The notes under the pieces: model-generated
Seen by the model: the letters and a program-made list of their open reading frames with translations, nothing else
Told to the model about the DNA's origin: nothing
Database searches by the model: none
Position numbers and translations under genes: made by a program
NCBI GenBank assembly: GCA_035798135.1
Contig: JAPFBR010000002.1
Location: 496,001 to 560,000 of the forward strand
Direction of reading: 5' to 3'
DNA from: Sediminicola sp035798135
GTDB lineage: Bacteria; Bacteroidota; Bacteroidia; Flavobacteriales; Flavobacteriaceae
DNA: 64,000 bases
Part shown: in pieces, positions 25,792 to 34,969 of the stretch
Numbering within the stretch: the stretch's first letter is position 1
Layout: each line of letters starts with the position of its first letter

Positions 25792-27189
25792 ATGAGCTTT
25801 AGAATTGAAAAAGACACCATGGGAGAGGTTAAGGTCCCATCTGATAAATATTGGGGCGCACAAACAGAGCGTTCCCGAAATAATTTTAAAATAGGCCCTT
25901 CGGCTTCCATGCCCTTGGATATTGTCTATGGCTTTGCATACCTTAAGAAAGCCGCAGCCTATACAAATCATGACCTAGGAGTCCTTTCCAAAGAAAAAAG
26001 AGATATGATTGCTGCAGTTTGTGATGAAATTTTGGAAGGCAAACACAATGATCAGTTCCCTCTTGTTATCTGGCAGACCGGTTCAGGGACCCAGAGCAAT
26101 ATGAACGTAAATGAGGTTGTTGCCAACAGGGCCCATGAACTTGCAGGAAATAAAATTGGTGAGGGCGAGAAAACCATACAGGCAAACGATGATGTGAACA
26201 AATCACAATCCTCCAATGACACCTTCCCTACTGGAATGCATATTGCAGCTTACAAGAAAATTGCTGAAATTACCATCCCAGGGGTTACCCAACTTAGGGA
26301 TACTTTACATAAAAAGGCTCAAGAATTTAAAAATGTGGTAAAAATTGGGCGCACCCATTTAATGGATGCCACTCCCTTAACCTTAGGCCAGGAATTTTCA
26401 GGTTATGTGTCCCAATTGGACCATGGATTGAAAGCCTTAAAAAATACGTTACCGCATTTAAGTGAATTGGCATTGGGTGGAACCGCCGTAGGAACGGGTT
26501 TGAACACCCCTGAAGGTTATGACGTATTGGTAGCTGAGTATATCGCCAAGTTCACAGGCCTACCTTTTATCACCGCTGAAAACAAATTTGAAGCTCTTGC
26601 TGCCCATGATGCCATTGTAGAAAGTCATGGTGCTTTAAAACAACTGTCCGTTGCCTTGAATAAAATAGCCAATGATATTAGAATGATGGCCTCAGGACCG
26701 CGTTCAGGGATCGGGGAAATCATTATCCCGGCTAATGAACCTGGTAGCTCCATTATGCCCGGAAAAGTGAATCCAACGCAATGTGAGGCCCTTACCATGG
26801 TTTGTGCCCAAGTAATGGGCAATGATGTTGCCATCACCGTGGGAGGTACACAGGGACACTACGAGCTCAATGTCTTTAAACCAATGATGGCCGCGAACAT
26901 CCTGCAATCGGCAGAATTGCTAGGAGATGCATGTGTTAGCTTTGATGAAAATTGTGCAACAGGAATAGAACCAAACCATGAGGTAATTAAACAATTGCTA
27001 AACAATTCATTAATGTTGGTTACTGCATTAAATACTAAAATTGGGTATTATAAAGCGGCGGAAATAGCCAATACGGCACATAAGAATGGAACCACATTAA
27101 AAGAAGAAGCCATAAACCTTGGATATGTTACCGCAGAGGATTATGATGAATGGGTAAAGCCAGAAGATATGGTGGGAACCTTGAAATAG
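25792..27189 (+). CDS. fumC: Class II fumarate hydratase
   Basis: 465 aa from the ATG at 25792 (MSFRIEKDTMGEVKVPSDKYWG), which is where FumC proteins start; the frame is open 14 codons further upstream, but that part overlaps the -7 box. Family signatures are complete: TGSGTQSNMNVNEV (about 95-110), the substrate loop in TFPTGMHIA, and the fumarase/aspartase signature GSSIMPGKVNP (about 318-328). It interconverts fumarate and malate in the TCA cycle, in the cytosol. The class II enzyme is iron-independent. Single-gene transcript with a bidirectional terminator behind it. Confidence 0.96.
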   Translation: MSFRIEKDTMGEVKVPSDKYWGAQTERSRNNFKIGPSASMPLDIVYGFAYLKKAAAYTNHDLGVLSKEKRDMIAAVCDEILEGKHNDQFPLVIWQTGSGTQSNMNVNEVVANRAHELAGNKIGEGEKTIQANDDVNKSQSSNDTFPTGMHIAAYKKIAEITIPGVTQLRDTLHKKAQEFKNVVKIGRTHLMDATPLTLGQEFSGYVSQLDHGLKALKNTLPHLSELALGGTAVGTGLNTPEGYDVLVAEYIAKFTGLPFITAENKFEALAAHDAIVESHGALKQLSVALNKIANDIRMMASGPRSGIGEIIIPANEPGSSIMPGKVNPTQCEALTMVCAQVMGNDVAITVGGTQGHYELNVFKPMMAANILQSAELLGDACVSFDENCATGIEPNHEVIKQLLNNSLMLVTALNTKIGYYKAAEIANTAHKNGTTLKEEAINLGYVTAEDYDEWVKPEDMVGTLK

Positions 27190-27220
27190 TTCAATTGATC
27201 GAAATTAAGAAGAATAAAAA

Positions 27221-27250
27221 AAGGGGCAATCAAATGATTGCCCCTTTTTT
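27221..27250. terminator. Bidirectional intrinsic terminator
   Basis: Perfect 10-bp stem GGGGCAATCA (27223-27232) / TGATTGCCCC (27235-27244) with A-run and T-run flanks, between convergent genes ending at 27189 (+) and 27269 (-). Confidence 0.9.
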
Positions 27251-27268
27251 GTTAATGGATAGTGTTTA

Positions 27269-28156
27269 CTATTTTAATGTGAACTTAGATGTTCCCAATA
27301 ATTTTAGGCCCCCATCATAAACGTTCACCATGTAATTTCCTTTTTGGAAATCACCTGATGGCTTGCTGATATAATCACAAACATCCAATGACTTATTCTC
27401 ATAGTAGAAGTTGGTTTCTTTGCTATAGGTCACGGAAGCACCGCTATCAATAGTTTTTGAAAAACTTTCTCCCAATACGTTACCTTGTGGATCCAACACC
27501 TCTATGAAGAATTCCCTATCTCCTGCCTGAGCAATTACGTTGTTCGCTATAGTGAAACAAATTTTAAATTTATCTGTTCCTCTAGCTCTTTGTGTAGAAA
27601 CCAATTTACCGCTATTTCTCTCTTTTACCGCATCAACAGAAAACTGTGAAAGGTTAAGTGCAGATCCTTTTTCAACGGCAGATGCCAATTGTGTATTCTG
27701 TACAACCAAAGAATCATTGAAAACTGTTTGTTTTTCCAATTCTACATATGTACTATCCCTTTGCATTGCCAACCTACTATTAGATCTTGTTAGGGAATCT
27801 ACTTGTTTCATCAATTGCTCTCTTTCTTTCTTTAATACGCTAACCTGATTTCTAAATCTGTACAAAGCAGAAATATCACCTTTCATAGTACTAACCGAAT
27901 CAATGTATTTAGCAATTTTGTCTCTAGCGATAACCAATTCCTCGTTAGTAGCATTGCTTTCCAAAATAGCTTTGTCGTATTCCGACTTAAGACTATTTAA
28001 ATCTTCCACCACCAATTGCTTTTCTTGCTGCATTATTTGAGTGGTTTTTTGCTTGTCCTTGTAAAGACTTACGGTGTAAATAATAGTACCCAATAAAATG
28101 ATACCCAGTAATCCAGCGATTACCTTTAAACTGTTATTGTTTTTAGTCTCAGTCAT
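27269..28156 (-). CDS. Membrane-anchored coiled-coil protein, uncharacterised
   Basis: 295 aa. A short polar N-terminus is followed by one TM helix (about residues 10-30, VIAGLLGIILLGTIIYTV), a long coiled coil (about 32-165, many Glu/Lys/Leu heptads, e.g. KKEREQLMKQVDSLTRSNSRL), and a C-terminal domain of beta character (about 190-295, with KFKICFTIANNVI and EFFIEVLDPQGNVLG). Similar flavobacterial proteins carry the misleading name 'chromosome partitioning protein ParA', but there is no Walker A motif here. The topology suggests a periplasmic coiled coil with a beta-sandwich tip. Function unknown. Monocistronic. Confidence 0.78.
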   Translation of the reverse strand: MTETKNNNSLKVIAGLLGIILLGTIIYTVSLYKDKQKTTQIMQQEKQLVVEDLNSLKSEYDKAILESNATNEELVIARDKIAKYIDSVSTMKGDISALYRFRNQVSVLKKEREQLMKQVDSLTRSNSRLAMQRDSTYVELEKQTVFNDSLVVQNTQLASAVEKGSALNLSQFSVDAVKERNSGKLVSTQRARGTDKFKICFTIANNVIAQAGDREFFIEVLDPQGNVLGESFSKTIDSGASVTYSKETNFYYENKSLDVCDYISKPSGDFQKGNYMVNVYDGGLKLLGTSKFTLK

Positions 28157-28330
28157 AATTAATTTATTAAATAACTTTTTAGTTGATTTTACTTTTTGTC
28201 AAAAGTTGATTGTATGTATACGACTATATACGTCGCAATTGATCTTTTAGATTTTTTTGTGGAAAAATAATTTAATTTCACACAATAAACGAATCTTAAC
28301 ATTATTTTTATAGCTTCATTTAACTTCTTA

Positions 28331-28801
28331 ATGAGCATGTCCCTAAAAATAATACCCTTTGCCCCTAAATATGCACAATCTTTCAAGGAGCTTAATATAG
28401 CGTGGTTGGAGAAATACTTTTATGTTGAACCCCATGATGCCGATCTCATGGAACGATGTGAGCAGACCATTGTTAATAAAGGAGGCTTTATATTTTTTGC
28501 ACAATATCAAGATACCATCGTTGGATGCTATTCCTTTATAAGGATTGATGAAGGGGTCTACGAACTAGGTAAAATGGCGGTAGATCCGGAATACCAAGGA
28601 TTAAAGATTGGTCAGGGCTTAATGGACCATGCCATCACTTATGCCAAATCACATAAATGGCATAAAATAGTGCTGTATTCCAATACCAAGTTGGAGAATG
28701 CCATTTATATCTATAGAAAATACGGATTTCAAGAAATTGATTTGGAAGCCAATACCCCTTACGAGAGGAGTAACATTAAAATGGAATTATCTCTTGATTG
28801 A
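28331..28801 (+). CDS. GNAT family N-acetyltransferase
   Basis: 156 aa. The acetyl-CoA binding signature is clear around residues 88-105: MAVDPEYQGLKIGQGLMDHA, matching V-x-P-x-Y-Q-G-x-x-I/G-x-G-x. The C-terminal YRKYGFQEI (about 135) is the standard last strand-helix of the fold. It acetylates an unknown small molecule or protein. An ATG two codons downstream (28337) could equally be the start. It stands alone ahead of the MBL lipoprotein gene. Confidence 0.88.
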   Translation: MSMSLKIIPFAPKYAQSFKELNIAWLEKYFYVEPHDADLMERCEQTIVNKGGFIFFAQYQDTIVGCYSFIRIDEGVYELGKMAVDPEYQGLKIGQGLMDHAITYAKSHKWHKIVLYSNTKLENAIYIYRKYGFQEIDLEANTPYERSNIKMELSLD

Positions 28802-28890
28802 TATACCTTATGAGGCTAAAAGATTTATCGATTTAAATCTTAATACATCCGACTTAATGAAAATTATCTTTAACTGTAAAACATTTATTT

Positions 28891-29682
28891 ATGAAATCTC
28901 TACTTTTAGTACTTACAATTTTTTCTTCTATCCTAACGGGATGTAAGGAAGCCCCTAAAGAAAAGTCCGGGGAACCTATTGCGAAAGAAGCAGTACCGGC
29001 AAAAACAGCCCAAGAACTGAAAATTGTTCCTATTGAACATGCCAGCACCGTTTTGGAATGGGGAAATCTAACCATTTATATAGATCCTGTTGGTGGTGCA
29101 GTGGCTTATGAAGGCCAAAAACAGCCCGACTTAATTTTAATTACAGATATCCACGGAGATCATTTCAGCCTTGAAACGCTACAGGAACTAAATACAGAAA
29201 AGGCAAAAATCATGGTCCCCCAGGCAGTGGCAGATAAAATCCCCTCTGAATTTGCCCCACAATTGGATATTCTGAACAACGGAGAATCAAAGGAGCGTTA
29301 TGGAATCACAGTGGAAGCCGTTCCCATGTATAATTTAAGAAAAGAAGCCCTGCAAATGCATCCCAAAGGAAGAGGTAACGGTTACATTCTAAATATGGGC
29401 GATAAGCGCATCTATTTTTCCGGAGATACGGAGGATATTCCAGAAATGAGGGCCTTGGAAAATATTGATACTGCTTTTATCTGTATGAACCTTCCTTATA
29501 CTATGACTGAGGAGAGCGCTGCCGATGCTGTATTGGAATTTAAACCTAAGGAAGTATATCCATACCACTACAGAGGTAACCCAGATGTTAGCGATGTTGC
29601 AAAATTCCAATCCCTAATAGAAAAAGGAAATACGGATATTAAGGTCATTCAGTTGGACTGGTACCCAAAAGAGGCCTACTAA
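28891..29682 (+). CDS. MBL-fold metallo-hydrolase lipoprotein
   Basis: 263 aa with a lipoprotein signal (MKSLLLVLTIFSSILTGC, lipobox LTGC), so probably tethered in the envelope. The metallo-beta-lactamase fold belongs to the UlaG/UPF0173-like group, with a first metal motif TDIHGDH where the usual T-H-x-H-x-D-H is expected; the first histidine is replaced by aspartate. Other features are FSGDTEDIPEM (GDT motif, about 180) and YPYHYRGNP near the C-terminus, supplying the last histidine. The variant motif is found in related Bacteroidota proteins, so it is likely functional. Substrate unknown. Confidence 0.85.
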   Translation: MKSLLLVLTIFSSILTGCKEAPKEKSGEPIAKEAVPAKTAQELKIVPIEHASTVLEWGNLTIYIDPVGGAVAYEGQKQPDLILITDIHGDHFSLETLQELNTEKAKIMVPQAVADKIPSEFAPQLDILNNGESKERYGITVEAVPMYNLRKEALQMHPKGRGNGYILNMGDKRIYFSGDTEDIPEMRALENIDTAFICMNLPYTMTEESAADAVLEFKPKEVYPYHYRGNPDVSDVAKFQSLIEKGNTDIKVIQLDWYPKEAY

Positions 29683-29693
29683 ATAAATACCAT

Positions 29694-29726
29694 AAAAAAA
29701 TCCCGCTCTTCAACGGGATTTTTTTT
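29694..29726. terminator. Bidirectional intrinsic terminator
   Basis: TCCCG (29701-29705) / CGGGA (29714-29718), extended by A7/T8 flanks, between convergent genes ending at 29682 (+) and 29747 (-). Confidence 0.85.
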
Positions 29727-29746
29727 CATCTTATTTCAACCCTATA

Positions 29747-31438
29747 TTAGCGGATCAACTTCTTATACTTGATACGTTTAGGCATAATGTCTCCACCTAA
29801 ACGTTTCTTTTTGTTTTCTTCATAATCAGAGAACGATCCTTCAAAGAAATACACTTGGGAATCCCCTTCAAAGGCTAAGATGTGCGTACATATCCTATCC
29901 AAGAACCATCTGTCGTGGGAAATTACTACCGCACAACCTGCAAAATTCTCTAAACCTTCTTCAAGTGCCCTCAATGTATTTACATCCAAATCGTTTGTAG
30001 GCTCATCCAACAATAACACGTTGCCTTCTTCTTTCAAGGTCATGGCCAAATGCAATCTGTTACGTTCCCCACCAGAAAGCATATTTACCTTTTTGTTCTG
30101 CTCACTTCCGGTGAAGTTGAACCTGCTCAAATACGCCCTTGAATTCACTTGTCTTCCGCCCATCAAGATCAACTCTTGCTCATCGCTGAAGTTCTGCCAG
30201 ATGGTCTTCTCTTGGTCTATATTGGAATGCTTCTGATCTACATATGCAATCTTTGCCGTATCACCTACTACAAATTCTCCACTATCTGGGGCCTCTTCCC
30301 CCATAATCATCTTAAAAATAGTGGTTTTACCGGCACCGTTTGGACCAATAACACCAACAATCCCTGCTTGTGGTAATTTAAAGTTTAAATCTTCATACAG
30401 CAATTTATCACCGTAAGCCTTGCTTACGCCATTGGCTTCAATAACATTTGTTCCCAAACGAGGACCATTGGGAATATAAATTTCCAAGTTCTCGTCCAAT
30501 TGTTTTTGGTCTTGACTCAGTAATTTATCGTAATTTTTTAATCTTGCTTTTTGCTTGGTCTGTCTTCCTTTAGCACCTTGTCGTACCCATTCCAACTCAC
30601 GCTCCAATGTTTTCTGCCTTTTTGAGGCTACCTTGCTCTCGTCGGCCATACGCTTGGACTTTTGTTCCAACCAGGAAGAATAGTTCCCTTTCCATGGTAT
30701 ACCTTCTCCCCTATCCAATTCTAAAATCCATCCGGCCACGTTATCTAGAAAATATCTATCGTGGGTTACTGCAATGACAGTTCCTTTATATTGGGCCAAA
30801 TGATGCTCTAACCAATGTACTGATTCAGCATCCAAATGGTTGGTCGGTTCATCCAATAGCAATATTTCTGGCTCTTGTAACAATAACCTGCAAAGTGCCA
30901 CTCTCCTTCTTTCCCCTCCGGAAAGAACCGCAATCTTTTTATCAGGTTCCGGGGTTCGCAAAGCATCCATTGCAATTTCCAATTTGGTGTCCAATTCCCA
31001 AGCGTCAGAAGCATCTATTTTGTCCTGAAGTTCTGCCTGTTTGTCCATGAGTTTTTGCATTTTATCTGCATCTTCATAGACCTCTGGTAGACCAAACATA
31101 TCGTTGATCTTGTTATATTCATCTAAAATGGCTACCGTATCGGCAACACCTTCTTTCACTATTTCCAAGACCGTTTTGGATTCATCCAATTGCGGTTCCT
31201 GCTCCAAATAGCCAACATTATAACCAGGAGAGAATACAACATCCCCTTGATAGTTCTTATCAACCCCAGCGATAATTTTCAACAAGGTAGACTTACCAGA
31301 ACCATTAAGGCCTAAGATTCCGATCTTAGCACCGTAATAAAAACTTAGGTAAATATTTTTTAATACTGGTGTATTGGCTGTTTTATAGGTTTTAGTAACC
31401 CCAGACATGGAAAAAATGACTTTCTTATCGTCAGACAT
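29747..31438 (-). CDS. ettA: ABC-F protein, energy-dependent translational throttle EttA
   Basis: 563 aa with two ATP-binding cassettes in one chain and no membrane segment. Walker A GLNGSGKST (about 45) and GPNGAGKTT (about 355), the two LSGGERxR signatures (about 165 and 445), and the Walker B stretches LLLDEPTNHLD and LLLDEPTNDLD. The long arm between the halves (KSKRMADESKVASKRQK...) and the C-terminal extension match EttA, which binds the ribosomal E site and gates translation by energy state. The assignment to EttA, rather than another ABC-F, is by length and arm pattern. Confidence 0.92.
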   Translation of the reverse strand: MSDDKKVIFSMSGVTKTYKTANTPVLKNIYLSFYYGAKIGILGLNGSGKSTLLKIIAGVDKNYQGDVVFSPGYNVGYLEQEPQLDESKTVLEIVKEGVADTVAILDEYNKINDMFGLPEVYEDADKMQKLMDKQAELQDKIDASDAWELDTKLEIAMDALRTPEPDKKIAVLSGGERRRVALCRLLLQEPEILLLDEPTNHLDAESVHWLEHHLAQYKGTVIAVTHDRYFLDNVAGWILELDRGEGIPWKGNYSSWLEQKSKRMADESKVASKRQKTLERELEWVRQGAKGRQTKQKARLKNYDKLLSQDQKQLDENLEIYIPNGPRLGTNVIEANGVSKAYGDKLLYEDLNFKLPQAGIVGVIGPNGAGKTTIFKMIMGEEAPDSGEFVVGDTAKIAYVDQKHSNIDQEKTIWQNFSDEQELILMGGRQVNSRAYLSRFNFTGSEQNKKVNMLSGGERNRLHLAMTLKEEGNVLLLDEPTNDLDVNTLRALEEGLENFAGCAVVISHDRWFLDRICTHILAFEGDSQVYFFEGSFSDYEENKKKRLGGDIMPKRIKYKKLIR

Positions 31439-31473
31439 AAAATAATTTGATTAAAATTGATGATTTGGCTATG

Positions 31474-31650
31474 TTATACCCTGCCTTTTAAGGCATTAAA
31501 TACCCAAGCAATGGCAAAAAAACCTATACCTACGGCTGCAAAACCCCATCCCGCTATATCATTATATCTGAAAGCTCCAAGAGCTATTAATGAAAGGCCT
31601 ACAATGATCATAATGAAGGTCGCCCATGCTAGCACGGTATTCTTGTTCAT
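31474..31650 (-). CDS. CAL67264-type small membrane protein
   Basis: 58 aa from the ATG at 31650 (MNKNTVLAWATFIMII...; an in-frame ATG lies six bases upstream). Two hydrophobic helices (about 6-28 and 33-52) are separated by a short FRYNDIAGWG turn. It matches a Flavobacteriaceae-specific small family, often named after CAL67264. Function unknown. It lies 35 bp upstream of ettA on the same strand and probably shares its transcript. Confidence 0.8.
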   Translation of the reverse strand: MNKNTVLAWATFIMIIVGLSLIALGAFRYNDIAGWGFAAVGIGFFAIAWVFNALKGRV

Positions 31651-31729
31651 TCCCATATTCGATTAGTTTATTTTGGTACCGACAAATATCGTAATTTTTA
31701 AAAGATTAAATAAACGAAACGAAAAAACT

Positions 31730-32713
31730 TTAGGATTCAAATGGAAAGACAATCCCCGTTTGTTCCCTTATCTGGTCCAATATTTCGATCAACTCCAAAC
31801 TGTTTTTATGTGACCAAAGACTACTTTCCAACTTTCCAGCAGCCAAACAGGAATTGACCTCTTCAATTTCATAACTGTATCCCTTCCCTATGGTTGGCTC
31901 CAAAACATCTTCCATTTCTCCATTTCTTTCAATGGAAAAACCATTGGTCTCATGCCATCGCGGATGTATATATATAGACCCATTGGTTCCTGTAATCTTG
32001 GCCTTCATTTCAGAATTACTGGTCAAGCCCGAATAGAGCATTGCCTGAGCCTCCTCATACTCAAAAATCATAGCAGTCTGAATCTCGGCCCCAGTACCAT
32101 GAAATTTCGAAGATGCCAATATTTTAGCTGGTTTCCCCATCATCAGATAAGCCAAAAATATGGGATATATCCCTATGTCCAAGAGGGAACCCCCGGCGAG
32201 GGCAGGATTTAGTAATCTTCCTTCCTTATCCCTATCCAACGCATAAAAAGCAAAATCTGCTTGGAGGTAACTAAGAGTTCCTATTTTTTTTGCGTCCACC
32301 CATTCCTTTATTTTTCTGATGGAAGGATTGAACCTACTCCAAAGGGCTTCCATTAAAAATACGTTGTTCCTCTGGGCCGCATCCAACATTTTCTTTACTT
32401 CTTCCCTGTTTACTCCCATAGGCTTTTCACACAGTACGTGCTTCCCATGTTCCATGGCCGTTATGGCCAAAGTCGCATGATGTGTATGTGGGGTGGCAAT
32501 ATAAATGACGTCCACTTCCGGTGAATTGAAAAGCTCCTCATAACTTCCATAGGCATATTTGGCATCGTATTCTTTAGCAAAATCAGATGCCCTCTCCAAA
32601 TTTCTTGAGGCTACAGCAACCAATTCAGATGTCTCTGTCAATCGTAGATCTTTGGCAAAACTGTTAGCTATCCGGCCAGGGCCTAGGATGCCCCATCGTG
32701 TTTTGTTTTCCAT
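31730..32713 (-). CDS. Gfo/Idh/MocA family oxidoreductase
   Basis: 327 aa from the ATG at 32713 (MENKTRWGILGPGRIANSF); an upstream in-frame ATG at 32734 would prepend seven residues. The Rossmann nucleotide motif GILGPGRIA and the dinucleotide-sugar motif CEKPMGVNREE (about residues 90-100, EKP signature) are clear. Such enzymes are NAD(P)-dependent dehydrogenases on sugars or related polyols; the exact substrate cannot be told. Divergent from the carboxylase gene, with only 76 bp between the two ATGs. Confidence 0.88.
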   Translation of the reverse strand: MENKTRWGILGPGRIANSFAKDLRLTETSELVAVASRNLERASDFAKEYDAKYAYGSYEELFNSPEVDVIYIATPHTHHATLAITAMEHGKHVLCEKPMGVNREEVKKMLDAAQRNNVFLMEALWSRFNPSIRKIKEWVDAKKIGTLSYLQADFAFYALDRDKEGRLLNPALAGGSLLDIGIYPIFLAYLMMGKPAKILASSKFHGTGAEIQTAMIFEYEEAQAMLYSGLTSNSEMKAKITGTNGSIYIHPRWHETNGFSIERNGEMEDVLEPTIGKGYSYEIEEVNSCLAAGKLESSLWSHKNSLELIEILDQIREQTGIVFPFES

Positions 32714-32789
32714 TTTCAACTTAAGTTTTGTCAAAGTTAATCAATATAACTCCTTATCTTTATGCCTCAAAAAGAAACTATTTTCAGGA

Positions 32790-34418
32790 ATGGATATAAA
32801 CTTCAACAAAAACGAAGACCATAATAAATTACTTCTCTCATCCTTAAAACATCGCTTGGCCAAAGTACATTTGGGCGGTGGAAAAAACAGAATCGAAAAA
32901 CAACATGCACAAGGAAAAATGACCGCTAGGGAGCGTATCGATTACTTGTTGGATAAGGGGAAGAAGTCCATTGAAATAGCTGCTTTTGCAGGAGATGGAA
33001 TGTATGCCGAACACGGGGGTTGCCCCTCTGGCGGCGTTGTTATCAAAATTGGGTATGTACAAGGCAAACAATGCATAGTTGTTGCCAATGATGCCACGGT
33101 AAAAGCAGGTGCTTGGTTTCCTATAACAGGGAAGAAAAACCTAAGGGCCCAAGAAATTGCGATTGAAAATAGGTTGCCCATCATTTATTTGGTGGATAGT
33201 GCCGGAGTTTACCTGCCCATGCAAGACGAAATATTTCCCGATAAAGAACATTTTGGACGTATTTTCAGAAACAATGCCGTAATGAGCAGTATGGGAATTA
33301 CCCAAATAGCAGCGGTAATGGGTAGTTGTGTGGCTGGAGGGGCATATTTGCCAATTATGAGTGATGAAGCCTTGATCGTCGATAAGACAGGTAGTATATT
33401 CTTGGCAGGAAGTTACCTCGTAAAAGCGGCAATTGGAGAAAGCATCGACAATGAAACCCTGGGAGGAGCTACCACCCATTGTGAAATTAGTGGAGTAACA
33501 GATTACAAGGCCGAAGACGATAAGGATGCCTTGAATACTATAAAAAATATTGTAAGTAAAATAGGTGATTTTGACAAGGCCGGATATAATAGAACAGCCT
33601 CTAAAAAGCCTGTTGAAAATCCAGAAGATATCTACGGTATCTTACCAGCTTCCCGCACCGATCAATATGACATGCTTGAAATCATTAAGCGACTTGTTGA
33701 CGATTCCGATTTTGAGCAGTATAAAGAGGGATATGGAAAGACAATATTAACGGGATACGCACGGATTGATGGCTGGGCCGTTGGTATTGTTGCCAACCAG
33801 AGGAAAGTAGTGAAGACCACCACAGGGGAAATGCAATTTGGAGGGGTCATTTATTCAGACTCCGCAGATAAGGCAACTCGTTTCATTGCAAATTGTAACC
33901 AGAAAAAGATACCCTTGGTTTTTTTACAGGATGTAACCGGGTTTATGGTCGGCAGCAAAAGTGAACACGGAGGAATAATCAAGGATGGTGCAAAAATGGT
34001 TAATGCCGTCAGTAATTCCGTGGTCCCCAAATTTACCATAGTTATAGGAAATAGTTACGGGGCCGGAAATTATGCCATGTGCGGAAAGGCCTTTGATCCT
34101 AGATTTATAGTTGCATGGCCAAGTGCCGAATTGGCCGTAATGAGCGGAAATTCTGCCGCAAAGGTTTTGTTGCAAATTGAAAAGGCCTCGCTTAAAAAGA
34201 AAGGTGAAACCATTACGGAAAAGAAAGAAGCTGAGCTATTTAATAAAATAAAGGACCGCTATGATGACCAAGTGTCTCCGTATTATGCAGCGGCAAGGAT
34301 ATGGACAGATGCGGTAATTGATCCCTTGGAAACCAGGAATTGGATTTCATTGGGAATTGAGGCTGCAAATCATGCGCCCATTGAAAAGAAATTTAATTTA
34401 GGGCTGCTACAGGTTTAA
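32790..34418 (+). CDS. mccB: Acyl-CoA carboxylase beta subunit, probably methylcrotonyl-CoA carboxylase carboxyltransferase
   Basis: 542 aa from the ATG at 32790. The frame is open for 77 codons upstream, but that part is antisense to the oxidoreductase gene and has no family similarity. Motifs: KMTARERIDYLLD near residue 45, GVYLPMQDEIFPDKEHFGR (about 145-165, the MCC-type acyl-CoA pocket) and the CoA/oxyanion glycine-rich turns GGAYLPIM, GSYLVKAAIG and GNSYGAGNYAMCGKAFDPRF. This size and the D/E-x-F-P-D-x-x-H-F-G-R stretch favour methylcrotonyl-CoA carboxylase (leucine degradation) over propionyl-CoA carboxylase. The biotin-carrying alpha subunit is not in the window. Confidence 0.88.
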   Translation: MDINFNKNEDHNKLLLSSLKHRLAKVHLGGGKNRIEKQHAQGKMTARERIDYLLDKGKKSIEIAAFAGDGMYAEHGGCPSGGVVIKIGYVQGKQCIVVANDATVKAGAWFPITGKKNLRAQEIAIENRLPIIYLVDSAGVYLPMQDEIFPDKEHFGRIFRNNAVMSSMGITQIAAVMGSCVAGGAYLPIMSDEALIVDKTGSIFLAGSYLVKAAIGESIDNETLGGATTHCEISGVTDYKAEDDKDALNTIKNIVSKIGDFDKAGYNRTASKKPVENPEDIYGILPASRTDQYDMLEIIKRLVDDSDFEQYKEGYGKTILTGYARIDGWAVGIVANQRKVVKTTTGEMQFGGVIYSDSADKATRFIANCNQKKIPLVFLQDVTGFMVGSKSEHGGIIKDGAKMVNAVSNSVVPKFTIVIGNSYGAGNYAMCGKAFDPRFIVAWPSAELAVMSGNSAAKVLLQIEKASLKKKGETITEKKEAELFNKIKDRYDDQVSPYYAAARIWTDAVIDPLETRNWISLGIEAANHAPIEKKFNLGLLQV

Positions 34419-34476
34419 TTTTTTTATATCGCTTATTTTCAGTAATTTAATAGGAGTAATTTTAATCTTTTCAATT

Positions 34477-34899
34477 ATGGGAACTATTAAAACACTCAAC
34501 AAATGGGCAAATAAACACACGTATTATCCTCTTGATATCTTACGTATTTCTTTAGGGCTTTTCCTGTTCATTAAAGGCCTATATTTTATTGGGAACACCC
34601 AAATAATCTTAGAACTCGTTGCCCCCTTAAAAGGCTTTGCGGGTAGTATGTTGGCAGTTCATTATGTAGCTCCGGCACATCTTATTGGAGGATTGCTCAT
34701 TGTTTTTGGTTTGTATACCCGATGGGCCGTGCTTACACAGCTTCCAATAATTATTGGCGCAGTACTTATCAATTTTATTGGAGAAATGAACACTTCCAAT
34801 TTAATATTGGCCAGTGCTGTAGTACTGGTGTGTATTTTCTTTCTTTTTTACGGATCGGGAAAACATTCTACGGATTATTACCTTAAAATGGGGACGTGA
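34477..34899 (+). CDS. DoxX family membrane protein
   Basis: 140 aa with four hydrophobic helices (about residues 22-40, 58-82, 88-105 and 112-132). The opening YPLDILRISLGLFLFIKGLYF fits DoxX-like proteins. The family is a small membrane protein group, related to the terminal quinol oxidase subunit DoxD and to mycobacterial proteins involved in redox balance. Function unproven. No direct operon partner. Confidence 0.82.
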   Translation: MGTIKTLNKWANKHTYYPLDILRISLGLFLFIKGLYFIGNTQIILELVAPLKGFAGSMLAVHYVAPAHLIGGLLIVFGLYTRWAVLTQLPIIIGAVLINFIGEMNTSNLILASAVVLVCIFFLFYGSGKHSTDYYLKMGT

Positions 34900-34969
34900 T
34901 GTTACGATTAGAGGCCTATAACTTTTCCTTTTTATACCACATGGGTCCAAGAGTAAAGCTCCAAATACC

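Noticed and set aside
28189..28386. 65-aa minus-strand frame between the coiled-coil and GNAT genes
   Set aside because: Overlaps the start of the GNAT gene on the other strand and shows no family-like composition.
32559..32789. Long N-terminal extension of the carboxylase frame
   Set aside because: Antisense to the oxidoreductase gene start; family similarity begins at the ATG at 32790.
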